Shown: positions 1 to 9,744, counted from the stretch's first letter. The stretch: DNA of 64,000 bases from an uncultured Ectothiorhodospiraceae bacterium (GCA_945787715.1 CALZJE010000006.1:1-64000); one strand, 5' to 3'. Numbers and translations are program-made. Notes: generated by a model from the letters alone, not told the origin.

Positions 1-761
1 TTCCATGATCCAAGGTGTACTTCGTAAACAGATACGGGAGCGTGTTGCCAGTTTTGGTTTTGACGTTGCTCTAACCACTGTTGATCTTGCCATTGGTGTT
101 GAGATTCTGTGGCAATAATTGCTGCGTTGTTAGGTCGTAATTCAAAAGATCGTGCATATGGATCAATTTTTTCGACGAGATGTCCGTTAAGGTCGAGAAC
201 TTCAAATTTATAGAGTTCTCCTTCCGCAAGGTCGGGGATAAAAAGTTCCCATACGCCATAGCCATCTCGCTTTTGCATGATGTGACGACGGCCATCCCAG
301 CTGTTAAAGTTCCCGACTATGCTGACTCGTTGGGCATTTGGCGCCCATACCGCAAATAATACGCCTTCTATATTGTCAATTTTCTTTTTGTTTGCGCCAA
401 GATGGTGATAGATATGCCAGTGATTGCCTTCGGAATGATGGTGCAAATCAAAATCACTGATCAGTGAGGTAAAGCTATAGGGGTCAATGTAGCGATATGT
501 TTCGTTATTGCTATATGTCACTTGGATAGTGTAATGATCTTCAACATCAGAGCTATTGCCTTGCCAAATAAAATAGTCACTGCTGCCATCACGTAGCATG
601 GGAATATTAGATGAGGATAAAGCAACTGATAGCGTCTGAGGGCTAAATACGCGAATCAATTTTTGACCGTTATCCAACTCATGTGGGCCAAGGTGATTTT
701 GCGGTTTACTCGCAAAGGTTTCCCAGTGTTTGGGTGCGGTATTGTGTGTTAATTTTGTCAT
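1..761 (-). CDS. glgB: 1,4-alpha-glucan branching enzyme, N-terminal part (cut by window edge)
   Basis: Transfers alpha-1,4 chain segments to alpha-1,6 branch points during glycogen synthesis in the cytoplasm. About 253 codons are visible, starting at an ATG at 761; the catalytic barrel lies beyond the left edge. The visible part shows the family's N-terminal beta-sandwich (CBM48) with FNSWDGRRH (E. coli GlgB has the near-identical FNYWDGRRH), ELFIPDL and YKFEVLDLNGH, and it reaches YEVHLGSW at the entry to the catalytic domain. It is transcribed away from glgC across a 409-nt gap, so the two glycogen genes are divergent. No clear Shine-Dalgarno precedes the ATG, so the exact start is less certain than the identity. 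Confidence 0.9.
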   Translation of the reverse strand, partial: MTKLTHNTAPKHWETFASKPQNHLGPHELDNGQKLIRVFSPQTLSVALSSSNIPMLRDGSSDYFIWQGNSSDVEDHYTIQVTYSNNETYRYIDPYSFTSLISDFDLHHHSEGNHWHIYHHLGANKKKIDNIEGVLFAVWAPNAQRVSIVGNFNSWDGRRHIMQKRDGYGVWELFIPDLAEGELYKFEVLDLNGHLVEKIDPYARSFELRPNNAAIIATESQHQWQDQQWLEQRQNQNWQHAPVSVYEVHLGSW

Positions 762-1170
762 GCAATTATTAGCTATTTTTCTGATGGATTTAGGAGTTCA
801 TTGGCAAAGTAAAATAATTAGATTAGCAGTATATCCCTTCACTGATTTTTATTATACCTATCACTGATAGCTTTATCGAGAAAGTGTATATCAATTTTAT
901 TTTGTACTCCAGATACAAGCGAGCAATAGTTGATCTGTCGCGATGTCTTGCAATTAAAGTTATGCGATGAAGAAAGTTAGCATTTTATATCTGGAATATA
1001 ATCCTGACGGATATCTGATGCGAAAAAATATTTATATTCTATACGCGATTAACTTCATTATGATAAAGTTATATTAAAGCGATAATTTTTTATGCAGACA
1101 TTATTTGCACCATTAATTCTTGAGCAAATCTCTAATGATTTGTTTGGGCAGACTAAGAAGGAGGTGGGAA
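762..1170. other. Divergent intergenic region between glgB and glgC
   Basis: 409 nt, AT-rich, with stop codons in all frames and no credible gene. It must carry the promoters of both divergent genes, but I see no consensus -35/-10 pair convincing enough to call. The motif ATATCTG occurs twice, about 25 nt apart (around 990-1018), a possible but weak regulator site. Confidence 0.5.
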
Positions 1171-2436
1171 GTGGAAAATGAAGAGCCACGTTTTGTCAGT
1201 CGTTTAACAAAAAATACATTCGCTATTATTTTAGCTGGTGGCCGAGGTTCGCGATTGAAGCAACTAACAGACTGGCGCGCTAAACCAGCTGTTCCATTTG
1301 GTGGTAAATTTAGAATTATAGACTTCCCACTCTCTAACTGCGTTAACTCTGGCATTCGTCGTGTAGCGGTAGCGACACAATACAAAGCGCATTCATTGAT
1401 TGGTCATGTGCAACGAGGATGGAGTTTTTTTCGTCCAGAGTTAGGTGAATTTGTCGAGTTACTACCCGCACAGCAAAGATTGCAAGAATCATGGTATACC
1501 GGCACGGCTGATGCTGTGTATCAGAACCTGGATATTATCCGCACCCATGATCCAGAGTATGTGTTGATCTTAGCGGGTGATCACATTTACAAGATGGATT
1601 ATGGTCAGATGTTGGCACACCACGTATTGAAAGATGCGGATATGACTGTCGCCTGTCTGGAAGTTCCTATTGAGCAAGCTAAGGCATTTGGGGTAATGAG
1701 CGCTGATGATGATGGGCGTGTCGTTAAATTTAGTGAAAAACCAGAAAATCCTGAAGCCGTTGCTGGCAATCCTGATGTGGCTTTGGCTTCGATGGGTGTT
1801 TACATTTTCAATGCTAAATTTCTCTATGAACAGTTGATCAAAGATGCTGATACCACAAGCTCAAGCCGTGATTTTGGAAAAGATATGATCCCAAGCTTGA
1901 TTAAACAATATAAAGTTCATGCCTTTCCGTTTCGAAATGATGTGACGGGTAAGCAGGCTTATTGGCGTGATGTTGGTACGGTAGATTCCTTTTGGAGTGC
2001 AAATCTCGAGTTAATTGGTATAACACCGGAACTAAATTTGTATGATAAAGAGTGGCCGATTTGGACCTACCAAGAGCAACATCCCCCAGCAAAATTTGTG
2101 TTTGATGATGATGGTCGCCGAGGGATGGCTGTGGATTCAATGGTTTCTGGTGGATGTTTGATTTCTGGCGCCTATATCAAGCATTCGCTACTGTTTTCAA
2201 ATGTAAGTGTTCATTCATTTTCAATCGTGGAGGATTCGGTTATTCTTCCAGATGTTGAGATTGGCCGAAACTGTCGATTGACAAAAGTTATTCTTGATAA
2301 AGGCTGCGTGCTACCTCCAGGTACAGTTATTGGTGAAAATCATGAGGAAGATGCAAAGAAATTTCATGTCAGCCCTGAAGGTGTTGTTTTAGTTACACCC
2401 ATTATGTTAGGTCAGAATTTACATCATGTCCGATGA
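1171..2436 (+). CDS. glgC: Glucose-1-phosphate adenylyltransferase (ADP-glucose pyrophosphorylase)
   Basis: Makes ADP-glucose from glucose-1-phosphate and ATP, the committed step of glycogen synthesis. The nucleotidyltransferase signature [36 protein letters not shown], the [12 protein letters not shown] segment and the FSEKPENP loop are all present, followed by a left-handed beta-helix C-terminus. The GTG start at 1171 is chosen because a strong Shine-Dalgarno, AAGGAGGT, lies at 1158-1165 with 5 nt spacing. The frame stays open to a TTG at 1120, which has no such site. The product is 421 aa (E. coli GlgC 431). Its last 11 nt overlap the next gene, so glgC, the GH57 gene and malQ are probably one operon. 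Bacterial GlgC enzymes are usually allosterically controlled by glycolytic intermediates; that is family knowledge. Confidence 0.96.
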   Translation: MENEEPRFVSRLTKNTFAIILAGGRGSRLKQLTDWRAKPAVPFGGKFRIIDFPLSNCVNSGIRRVAVATQYKAHSLIGHVQRGWSFFRPELGEFVELLPAQQRLQESWYTGTADAVYQNLDIIRTHDPEYVLILAGDHIYKMDYGQMLAHHVLKDADMTVACLEVPIEQAKAFGVMSADDDGRVVKFSEKPENPEAVAGNPDVALASMGVYIFNAKFLYEQLIKDADTTSSSRDFGKDMIPSLIKQYKVHAFPFRNDVTGKQAYWRDVGTVDSFWSANLELIGITPELNLYDKEWPIWTYQEQHPPAKFVFDDDGRRGMAVDSMVSGGCLISGAYIKHSLLFSNVSVHSFSIVEDSVILPDVEIGRNCRLTKVILDKGCVLPPGTVIGENHEEDAKKFHVSPEGVVLVTPIMLGQNLHHVR

Positions 2437-4126
2437 TAAAATTAAGCTGGTGTTGTGTTGGCACATGCACCAGCCAAACTACTATGATACTGCCAAAGAT
2501 GAATATATTTTACCTTGGACCTACCTCCATATCATAAAAGATTATGTGGATATGGCTGCGCATCTTGAAGAGTGTGAGCAATCTGCCGCTGTTGTGAATT
2601 TTGTCCCAATTTTACTTGAGCAAATTGATGATTATTCACAGCAAATATCCGCTTGGGTGAAAAATAAAAGCACAATTCGAGATCCTATGCTCGCTGCCTT
2701 GGGGGCGGACAGCGTAAAGGATTACATGGATGCATCTAAATACCCATTGGTGCAAAGTTGTTTGCGGGCTAATGAAGAACGCTTAATCAAACGCTTTCCG
2801 GCTTATAAAAAGTTAGCTAAGTTGGCAAGATACTGCATAAAAAATGACGGTTATACTGAGTATTTAAATGAGCAATTCTTATGTGATATGTTGATGTGGT
2901 ATAACATCGCTTGGATGGCAGAGACAGTTAAACGCGAAAATGAATTAGTTAAAAAGCTTATAACGAAAAATGGTGGTTTTAGTCGCGAAGACAGGTTTGC
3001 GCTATTGTCATTGATTGGTGACTTAAGTAGCAATGTAATACCTCGCTATCGGAAACTCGCTGAATCCGGTCGTGTTGAAATATCCTTTACCCCATACACT
3101 CATCCAATTATTCCTTTACTGTTAGATTTTGGAAACGCTCGTCAGGCAGTGCCTGATATGTTGCTGCCAAAAGCGAAAGAGTTTCCCGGTGGTGAGGAGC
3201 GAGTACGTTGGCAGTATGAAGAGGGCTTAAAAGTATTTGAAGAGCATTTTGGTTTTAAGCCAAAAGGCTGCTGGCCATCAGAAGGTGGTGTGAGTGACGA
3301 TATGCTTGGCATTTGTGAAGAGATGGGTGTTGAGTGGCTCGCCACTGGTGAATCTGTTCTTCATAATAGTCTGCGCAAAGCAGAAATGTCACAACATGAC
3401 TGCATTCACCATAGTTATCATGTAAAAAACAGTTCAGTGAAGTGCTATTTTAGAGATGATGGTCTATCCGATCAAATAGGATTTAACTACTCTTCATGGC
3501 ATGCTGATGATGCGGTTAAAAATTTGATTCATCACATTGAAAATATTGCTAGCGCTTGTAAGGATAAAAACAATGCTGTGATTTCAATTATTCTAGATGG
3601 TGAAAATGCTTGGGAGTATTATCCAGAGAACGGCTATTATTTTTTAAATGCGTTATACGACAAACTTTCTTCCCATGAACAAATACAGTTGACCACTTTT
3701 TCTCAGTGCAATGAAGAGGTGACTAAAGTGCGGGAGCTTCCTTCGTTAACAGCGGGTAGCTGGGTGCACGGAACATTTTCTACCTGGATGGGTGATCCTG
3801 AAAAAAATCACGGTTGGGATCTCTTGTGTGAGGCGAAGCGTGTTTTTGATCGTGTAATGGCTAGCAATACCCTAAATATTGCAACGAAAGAGTTAGCAAT
3901 TAAACAACTGGCAATTTGTGAAGGATCTGACTGGTTCTGGTGGTTTGGTGATTATAATCCCAGTGATTCAGTAAAAGATTTCGATGATTTGTATCGTAAA
4001 CATTTGCAGAGGCTTTACGAAATTCTAAAAGTGCCAATTCCTCAAGTGCTTTATGAGGAGATTAGCTCAGGTGGTGGAGATCCGGCCGCAGGTGGTGTGA
4101 TGCGACAAGGGAGTGAAAGCACGTAG
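2426..4126 (+). CDS. Glycoside hydrolase family 57 protein (alpha-glucan-active)
   Basis: 566-aa cytoplasmic protein without signal peptide. GH57 marks: CWHMHQP at residues 11-17 (motif 1), [14 protein letters not shown] around 219-232 (motif 2), GCWPSEGG around 281-288 with E286 as the probable nucleophile (motif 3), and [12 protein letters not shown] around 389-400 with D391 as the probable acid/base (motif 4). Family members are alpha-amylases, 4-alpha-glucanotransferases, amylopullulanases or branching enzymes acting on alpha-1,4/1,6 glucans by a retaining mechanism. Which activity this one has cannot be read from the motifs. It overlaps glgC by 11 nt and ends one base before the ATG of malQ, so it is very likely translated with both and works on glycogen or maltodextrins. 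Confidence 0.88.
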   Translation: MSDDKIKLVLCWHMHQPNYYDTAKDEYILPWTYLHIIKDYVDMAAHLEECEQSAAVVNFVPILLEQIDDYSQQISAWVKNKSTIRDPMLAALGADSVKDYMDASKYPLVQSCLRANEERLIKRFPAYKKLAKLARYCIKNDGYTEYLNEQFLCDMLMWYNIAWMAETVKRENELVKKLITKNGGFSREDRFALLSLIGDLSSNVIPRYRKLAESGRVEISFTPYTHPIIPLLLDFGNARQAVPDMLLPKAKEFPGGEERVRWQYEEGLKVFEEHFGFKPKGCWPSEGGVSDDMLGICEEMGVEWLATGESVLHNSLRKAEMSQHDCIHHSYHVKNSSVKCYFRDDGLSDQIGFNYSSWHADDAVKNLIHHIENIASACKDKNNAVISIILDGENAWEYYPENGYYFLNALYDKLSSHEQIQLTTFSQCNEEVTKVRELPSLTAGSWVHGTFSTWMGDPEKNHGWDLLCEAKRVFDRVMASNTLNIATKELAIKQLAICEGSDWFWWFGDYNPSDSVKDFDDLYRKHLQRLYEILKVPIPQVLYEEISSGGGDPAAGGVMRQGSEST

Positions 4127-4127
4127 T

Positions 4128-5597
4128 ATGAGAAAAGCTGGTGTACTACTTCATCCAACCAGTTTACCTGGTAATCAGTCTAATGGTGAGCTAGGAAGAG
4201 ATGCTTACAAGTTTGTGGATTTTTTAGCGGTAAGCGGCATACGAATGTGGCAGGTGTTGCCCCTTGGTCCTACTCACGATGATTTGTCGCCCTATCAGTG
4301 TTACTCTGCATTTGCGGGTAATATCGATCTGCTCTCCCTAGAAAAGGTACTGGAAGAAGAGTGGCTGCATGTGGGGGAGCATCATCTATTTATTGAATCT
4401 GTTCCGGATAAAAAAGCACTCGATAAAAATTCCTCAATTAAATTTTTTTACGGGCAGTTCTGTCAAAATGCCACACAAGAGCAGAAAAATGAATTTTCAC
4501 AATTTGAAAGTTTAGAAAATCATTGGCTGGATGATTTCTCCCTTTTTTCTGTTTTAAAAGATAAATTTGTCAATTATAGCTGGGTATCTTGGCCAACACC
4601 CCTGCGAGATAGAAATCAATCCGCATTAGATGATGCACGTTTGCAATATTCTTCAGAAATTAAACTAATTAATTTCTCCCAGTTTCTATTTTACAAGCAG
4701 TGGGCTGAATTAAAGCGATATGCTAATCATCGAGGGGTTGAGATTTTTGGCGATCTACCTCTGTTTGTAGCGCATGACAGTGCGGATGTATGGGCCAAGC
4801 GTGAACTCTTTAAGTTGGATGGCGAAGGCCAGCCTACTGTTGTTGCAGGTGTTCCACCGGATTATTTTTCTGAAACCGGTCAGCTATGGGGGAATCCCAT
4901 ATATGATTGGGTAGCTATGCGGACTGATGGATACCAGTGGTGGATTGAGCGTTTCGAAGTGTTGTTCAGGTTGTTTGATCTTGTCAGGATAGATCATTTC
5001 AGAGGCTTGGAAGCTTATTGGGAAGTACCTGCAAGCCATGATACAGCGCTACATGGGCAGTGGATTGACGGCCCGAAAAATGAATTTTTTGAAGCTTTAA
5101 GACAGAAGTTTGGAGAAAAGCTTCCGTTGGTTGCAGAAGATCTGGGTGTGATTACTAGAGAAGTCGATAAGCTACGAAGAGATTATCACTTACCGGGCAT
5201 GAAAATTCTGCACTTTGCATTTGATAGTGATAGTTTGAATCCATATTTGCCGCATAATCATGATGAGGAGTCTGTAGTGTATACAGGCACTCATGATAAC
5301 AACACCACACTTGGTTGGTACGAAACATTGTCGGATGGTTCAAAGGCTCACATTGCGGAATACTTTGCTCATCCTCAAGAGGCTATGCCTTGGTTGTTGA
5401 TTCGAGCGGCATTTTCTTCTGTGGCGGAACTTGCGATAGTTCCAATGCAAGATCTTTTGTCTTTAGGTGGTGAGGATAGAATGAATATGCCTGGTACCAC
5501 TGAGGGTAACTGGTGCTGGCGATTTGATTGGGAGCAAATTAATCAGGATGAGCTTTCTGAAAAGCTTCGGGGTTTTTGTCAGTTGTATTGTCGTTAG
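4128..5597 (+). CDS. malQ: 4-alpha-glucanotransferase (amylomaltase)
   Basis: Disproportionates maltodextrins by moving glucan segments between chains; GH77, cytoplasmic. The three catalytic acids are visible: VRIDHFRGLEAYWEVP (D289, nucleophile), VAEDLGVIT (E337, acid/base) and YTGTHDNNTTLGWY (D390). The N-terminus GVLLHPTSLPG is typical. ATG 4128 begins one base after the stop codon of the GH57 gene and gives 489 aa; an in-frame GTG at 4113 would overlap that gene and add five residues, so the start is not fully settled. It is the last gene of the glgC-GH57-malQ run and probably recycles oligosaccharides released during glycogen trimming. Confidence 0.95.
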   Translation: MRKAGVLLHPTSLPGNQSNGELGRDAYKFVDFLAVSGIRMWQVLPLGPTHDDLSPYQCYSAFAGNIDLLSLEKVLEEEWLHVGEHHLFIESVPDKKALDKNSSIKFFYGQFCQNATQEQKNEFSQFESLENHWLDDFSLFSVLKDKFVNYSWVSWPTPLRDRNQSALDDARLQYSSEIKLINFSQFLFYKQWAELKRYANHRGVEIFGDLPLFVAHDSADVWAKRELFKLDGEGQPTVVAGVPPDYFSETGQLWGNPIYDWVAMRTDGYQWWIERFEVLFRLFDLVRIDHFRGLEAYWEVPASHDTALHGQWIDGPKNEFFEALRQKFGEKLPLVAEDLGVITREVDKLRRDYHLPGMKILHFAFDSDSLNPYLPHNHDEESVVYTGTHDNNTTLGWYETLSDGSKAHIAEYFAHPQEAMPWLLIRAAFSSVAELAIVPMQDLLSLGGEDRMNMPGTTEGNWCWRFDWEQINQDELSEKLRGFCQLYCR

Positions 5598-5673
5598 TTA
5601 GATGGAATAGGATTACAGCGCGCAGCTTAAAGTTGCGATATATACTGCTTTATCGGTGTAGAGTCTCAATGAG

Positions 5674-5704
5674 AAAAAAATAGGGTGCTTTCATCACACC
5701 CTAT
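5674..5704 (-). terminator. Rho-independent terminator of tRNA-Leu
   Basis: On the minus strand, 4 nt past the tRNA CCA end, an 8-bp stem ATAGGGTG/CACCCTAT (5697-5704 with 5680-5687) and 9-nt loop is followed by seven T (5674-5680). This is a textbook intrinsic terminator. Confidence 0.85.
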
Positions 5705-5708
5705 AAAT

Positions 5709-5795
5709 TGGTACCGAGGGTCGGACTCGAACCGACACGGTGTTGCCACCACTGGATTTTGAATCCAGCGCGTCTACCAGTTTCGCCACCCCGGC
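5709..5795 (-). tRNA. tRNA-Leu (anticodon CAA)
   Basis: 87-nt class II tRNA with a long variable arm, read on the minus strand. The acceptor stem starts GCCGGGG and the 3' end is encoded as CCA. The anticodon arm is CTGGA / loop TTCAAAA / TCCAG, which puts CAA at 34-36 and decodes UUG. The T arm carries GGTTCGAGTCC. It stands alone between malQ and a gene-free stretch, and has its own terminator. Confidence 0.96.
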
Positions 5796-6255
5796 TTTAG
5801 GTGGCGGATAGTATAGATTATCAAAAAAAAACGGCAAGTAACTTCTCAGGTTTTTTCAATAATTCTTTAATTTATTTGTTTGCATTGTTTAATTAGCATG
5901 CGTTACTAGCATATGTTGAATTATGGGTTGTGATTAAGTTGTTGGTTCCTTTCGAGGCTGTTATTAGTATGCGCTTCAGCGTGGTTGCTTATTGTGCAAA
6001 ATAATATCGCAGAGAAAACTGCCTTTTGTTAGGGTTGATTCGGTGTTATGCTCTGTGGAATCGAAAAACGATATCTTTATGATCGTATGGGTGTTTTCTA
6101 AAAATTAAGTTTTTAATGACTCAGCACCTCTATGCTATCTAGTTCGTTTTTTGATGATTGCTATTCGGGCTATTGCTAGTGTCAATGCTTGATTAGCATG
6201 TAATCTATGTGGAGAGTTTACTGTTGGATTATTCTGTTACCACGGAAGAACAATA
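5796..6255. other. Gene-free stretch between tRNA-Leu and the AddB-like gene
   Basis: About 460 nt, AT-rich, with no long open frame on either strand. The tRNA-Leu promoter must lie at its left end. Apart from two copies of the short string TTAGCATG (around 5893 and 6193), I see no recognisable element. Confidence 0.4.
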
Positions 6256-6345
6256 ATGAGTAGGGAACACATGGAAGACCACAAGGAATACGTCTCATTG
6301 TTACATGGAAGTGATGCGGATGATTTTCATCTGACATGGAAGTAG
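6256..6345 (+). CDS. Possible 29-residue small protein
   Basis: ATG at 6256 with a GGAAG Shine-Dalgarno-like motif 7 nt upstream (6244-6248), reading MSREHMEDHKEYVSLLHGSD and nine more residues, acidic at the end, then TAG at 6343. A strong hairpin (6355-6376) follows the stop by 9 nt, as if it ended this transcript. The string ACATGGAAG occurs three times inside (6269, 6303, 6334), in differing frames. There is no homology I can recognise, no membrane segment and no obvious promoter. It could be a genuine small protein, part of a small RNA, or chance. Confidence 0.3.
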   Translation: MSREHMEDHKEYVSLLHGSDADDFHLTWK

Positions 6346-6354
6346 TACCTTGTT

Positions 6355-6376
6355 GACGGCCACTCAGGTGGCCGTC
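6355..6376. terminator. Hairpin terminator between the small ORF and the AddB-like gene
   Basis: Perfect 9-bp GC-rich stem GACGGCCAC/GTGGCCGTC with TCAG loop. On the plus strand it is followed by ATTTACTTTTCTT. It lies 11 nt past the end of the minus-strand nuclease gene, so it may serve both strands. Confidence 0.6.
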
Positions 6377-6387
6377 ATTTACTTTTC

Positions 6388-9282
6388 TTACAAGTAATGC
6401 CTACACATTCCTGCGTATTGACAATAACTACAGACCTGTTCCGTTCCCCACGCTGGTAATTCATGTCCGCTTTCAATATCCATGAATAAGTCTTTTGTTC
6501 TTGATGTCGTTTTTTCAATGATTGTTGTCAGCTCATCGCCAATCAGTGTGCATTTTTCTGCTATGGGTTTACTTCCAGCTTCAAATTGTAGGTATTCAAG
6601 TTGTAATATTTCTTTGGAGTAAGAGAGGGCATAGTGGGGGAGCTGAACAGCTTCGCCATATTCGACGTCGACTTTGCTTGGCGTTGTTCCCGTTTTGTAA
6701 TCAATTACTGCGAACTCTTTGCCATTGCTATCAACCCTATCGACTCTTCCTTTTAAAAAGAGATTTTCTGTGACTTGTTTTTCAGATTCAATTTCGCCTT
6801 CGCAGAACTGCCAGGTTTTTGAGCGATTAAACTGCCAGTCGATATAACTTGGAATGAGTGATAACCAGCGTTTTAACCAGCCGCGGTGCTGAAAGTTATC
6901 TTCAAGATCGTTGTGAAATACTTTAATTGAAATATCTTCTAGTAGACTAATCGCGTTTGTTCTATTTTCGACTGTCAGTGTTTCCGTAAATGGTCCGGGG
7001 ATATTTCTTACATCGCCAATATGAAAAGCTTGTAAGCAGAGGTGGACACGACTGCCATAGTCACTTTTCGAAAGTTTTTCTTTGATTTCTTCCGGCGCGC
7101 GTAATTTTAAAATCGTACCGGCAAAAAAGGCATATGGACAATTTATTAGTTGCTGATGGCTGCTAGCACTAATTTTATTGGGTACTAAGTGTTTATCTAC
7201 ACGTGGTGGCGTTTGTGAGGCATATTGCGAGTCGGATGTAATTTTTCGGCTTTGCTGTAGCGCCTTTATCAGTGGCCGTAACTGTTTATTCTCCAGGTTG
7301 TTTCCAAAACTCAATTCATGAAAACGCGAGATTAATGTTAGCCAGGGGCTTGCCGGGGTGTCGTCTTCACCTTTATTGTGAGTCAGTAAAAGTTCTGTAG
7401 CGGATTCAATCACTCTTCGGAAGTGGTAAAAGCGGATCAGCGCCTGCTTGCTTAAAGCGGGCAGTCCTAGTTCCAATCTCACTGCCTGATTAAAGAACGG
7501 TGAGCTTTTACCTGTGCCCGGGTAGTGTTCGTGAGTCATATTGCCAATAATCAAAGCGTCGTATTGGCTTAACACGGTTTGTGATAAATGGAGTAGCTCA
7601 ACTTGATGCTCAAAACGATTTTCAGGAATAAATGTATGCTCTTCCAGCTTTAAGCCAAACCAATGGCGAAACTCGATCCAGCTCATTTGTGTCGAGATAA
7701 TTTGAGATGCTGATTTTAAATGGTCGATGAGTGAAATTATCTCTTTACCCGCATCGTCATTTTTAAATTGCTCTATCGCGCCTAGATTCGACAGAGATAG
7801 CGTTAGCGCATGGAGATAATCTTCAAGTGGAGCTGCTTGCTTGTTGTATATGCTAAGCAGAGGGGCAGCGGATTCTTCAATAAATGTCAGCATTTCTCTG
7901 ACTTGTTTAGTCGTTTCTGAATGATAGGCATTTAGACGATGTTCTCGAGATTTTATGGCTGATCTGTATCGGCCTAAATCTCTTTGTACATTTTCATGTT
8001 GAATAATATCTTGCTCAAAACGATAAATAGCCTGGTTGAACTGGTTTTTTTTATTGAAAGCGAAAGGTGACTTCAGAATATCGACGAGTGGGATATGATA
8101 AAAATTTTCTTCAATGCATTGCAGCCAGTTTTCAACCAACGATGCAGTTGATGAAGTGGAGAGAGCCCAGCCTGCTAAATCTACAAGGCCTACGCCAGAG
8201 TGTTCCAGTATGGCACGACAGCGGCGGGCAAGTCGTCGGTCTTCAATTAGTAATGCGATTTTTGTTTTGTCTACTGCCAACCACGCCCTAACTTGTATCG
8301 CAATCGCCATGGCCTCTTCTTCAAATGAGTTGGCGCAGAAAAGTGAGAGACAGTTTTCTATTGGGCTTTGTTTTAGTGCTTGCTTGATATGTTCTGCGCG
8401 TGTTTTAAAGTTGCTTTGTGAATTGTCAAAAATGTGATTAAAAAATAGTGTTTTCTTTGTTCCATATGCTTGGTTTTCAGGCGAAATCTCCAGACTATTA
8501 ATTAATTGATGAATGACAGTGCATGGGTGGTGTTGATATTCCTGATTTTCACCTTGGAACATTAATGAAGTTTTTTGTTGTCGTATGATTGATTTTAACC
8601 AATCAATCTCTGAGGGATGTAGATCGTAGTATCCAGCAACATAGAAGTAGTTGTTACTAATATTATGACAACTTTCTCCTAGCTTTAATTGATAACTGGT
8701 TTCCGGGTCGATAATACTCAATGAATCCAGTTGCGCGTGCCATGCCTGCCATAAAGTATGGATAATTTGTGCTTCGTTACTAAGCGGTTTTATTTTTTCT
8801 TGCGTACAGCGATAGGCTTTTTGAAGTTGTTGCTCAAAATTTTGGTAGTTATTGGGAATTTTTATTTGAAACCGGGTGAGCTCATCAAATAATTCTAGTA
8901 GAGCGTAGGTTGTTGTTAAAGTGTTGTGCGTACCAAATAACGCTTGGTGATTTCTCAGTTCATTTAATAACAATAGCTCACGTGTAATTGTATCAATATT
9001 TTGATGCTGAGCTAAGCTTTTTGAGTGCACGTAATCTTTTAGCGTGAAAATTTGTAGGCCAATAATTGTATCGTGGCCATGAGTTAGGGCAAGTGCAGCA
9101 AGGCATTCTTGCAAGCGAAATGTTGTTTGGTAGTTTGGTACTAATACAACAACGTTGTGTAAAAAAGGCAACCGTTGTTGATTATCGCTGACAATTATTT
9201 TTGCTAACTCTTGGATTAAGTCAGCATGGTAGGGGTAAACTTGAAAAGCATTGTCTGCCATGTTGTAGCTATTATCCTGCAT
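6388..9282 (-). CDS. AddB-like PD-(D/E)XK Fe-S nuclease of the RecB/AddB superfamily
   Basis: 964-aa protein resembling the nuclease partner of AddAB-type helicase-nucleases in double-strand-break repair. The C-terminal nuclease domain shows GRVDRVD (D848) and FAVIDYKTG (D861, K863), the PD-(D/E)XK core. A cysteine in NCPYAFF (around residue 714) with C951-x2-C954-x5-C960 at the very end matches the AddB cysteine spacing that binds a 4Fe-4S cluster around the nuclease. The N-terminal half is a degenerate helicase without a classical Walker A motif. No AddA/UvrD-like partner is present in the window. The ATG at 9282 lacks a ribosome site; a second in-frame ATG at 9261 is an alternative start. 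It follows fdxA on the same strand, separated by a hairpin. Confidence 0.8.
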   Translation of the reverse strand: MQDNSYNMADNAFQVYPYHADLIQELAKIIVSDNQQRLPFLHNVVVLVPNYQTTFRLQECLAALALTHGHDTIIGLQIFTLKDYVHSKSLAQHQNIDTITRELLLLNELRNHQALFGTHNTLTTTYALLELFDELTRFQIKIPNNYQNFEQQLQKAYRCTQEKIKPLSNEAQIIHTLWQAWHAQLDSLSIIDPETSYQLKLGESCHNISNNYFYVAGYYDLHPSEIDWLKSIIRQQKTSLMFQGENQEYQHHPCTVIHQLINSLEISPENQAYGTKKTLFFNHIFDNSQSNFKTRAEHIKQALKQSPIENCLSLFCANSFEEEAMAIAIQVRAWLAVDKTKIALLIEDRRLARRCRAILEHSGVGLVDLAGWALSTSSTASLVENWLQCIEENFYHIPLVDILKSPFAFNKKNQFNQAIYRFEQDIIQHENVQRDLGRYRSAIKSREHRLNAYHSETTKQVREMLTFIEESAAPLLSIYNKQAAPLEDYLHALTLSLSNLGAIEQFKNDDAGKEIISLIDHLKSASQIISTQMSWIEFRHWFGLKLEEHTFIPENRFEHQVELLHLSQTVLSQYDALIIGNMTHEHYPGTGKSSPFFNQAVRLELGLPALSKQALIRFYHFRRVIESATELLLTHNKGEDDTPASPWLTLISRFHELSFGNNLENKQLRPLIKALQQSRKITSDSQYASQTPPRVDKHLVPNKISASSHQQLINCPYAFFAGTILKLRAPEEIKEKLSKSDYGSRVHLCLQAFHIGDVRNIPGPFTETLTVENRTNAISLLEDISIKVFHNDLEDNFQHRGWLKRWLSLIPSYIDWQFNRSKTWQFCEGEIESEKQVTENLFLKGRVDRVDSNGKEFAVIDYKTGTTPSKVDVEYGEAVQLPHYALSYSKEILQLEYLQFEAGSKPIAEKCTLIGDELTTIIEKTTSRTKDLFMDIESGHELPAWGTEQVCSYCQYAGMCRHYL

Positions 9283-9293
9283 AAAATGGCGCG

Positions 9294-9317
9294 GGGTAAG
9301 TCTTATTTGACTTACCC
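9294..9317 (-). terminator. Hairpin between fdxA and the AddB-like gene
   Basis: 9-bp stem GACTTACCC/GGGTAAGTC around a 6-nt loop, just after the fdxA stop on the minus strand, then GCGCC and ATTTT. The short T run and its position directly before the next start codon suggest a partial terminator or attenuator. Confidence 0.5.
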
Positions 9318-9324
9318 GCGACAG

Positions 9325-9648
9325 CTACTTTTCAAGGTATTGTAATTTGTCTGGTGTACCATCCCACTCTTTAGCATCGGGAAGTGGTTCTTTCTGTTCT
9401 GTAATCACAGGCCACCCCGATGCTAGTTCAGCATTTAATGCGATGAATTGTTCCTGCCCTTCCGGTACATCATCTTCGGCGAAAATTGCCTCAGCAGGAC
9501 ACTCTGGTTCACAAAGCGTGCAATCGATACACTCTTCAGGGTCAATTGCTAGGAAATTTGGCCCTTCATGAAAGCAATCTACTGGACAAACTTCAACGCA
9601 ATCTGTGTATTTGCATTTGATGCAATTGTCCACTACAACATAGGTCAT
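9325..9648 (-). CDS. fdxA: 7Fe (3Fe-4S/4Fe-4S) ferredoxin, FdxA type
   Basis: 107-aa soluble electron carrier of the Azotobacter ferredoxin I family. The ligand pattern matches that protein with a one-residue shift: C9, C17 and C50 for the 3Fe-4S cluster; C21, C40, C43 and C46 for the 4Fe-4S cluster; C12 and C25 extra. The acidic C-terminal extension ([19 protein letters not shown]) is the usual length. It lies 96 nt downstream of mutS on the same strand, the mutS-fdxA order seen in Pseudomonas. Its physiological partner is unknown from sequence. Confidence 0.95.
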   Translation of the reverse strand: MTYVVVDNCIKCKYTDCVEVCPVDCFHEGPNFLAIDPEECIDCTLCEPECPAEAIFAEDDVPEGQEQFIALNAELASGWPVITEQKEPLPDAKEWDGTPDKLQYLEK

Positions 9649-9744
9649 TGAAAACTCCTGTGGCTCCTATATTTATCAGGCGGTATTCTAGTGCGAAATA
9701 GATTGTTCTGCATTAAAATTGTAAAAAAACTTTAAATATGCCTG

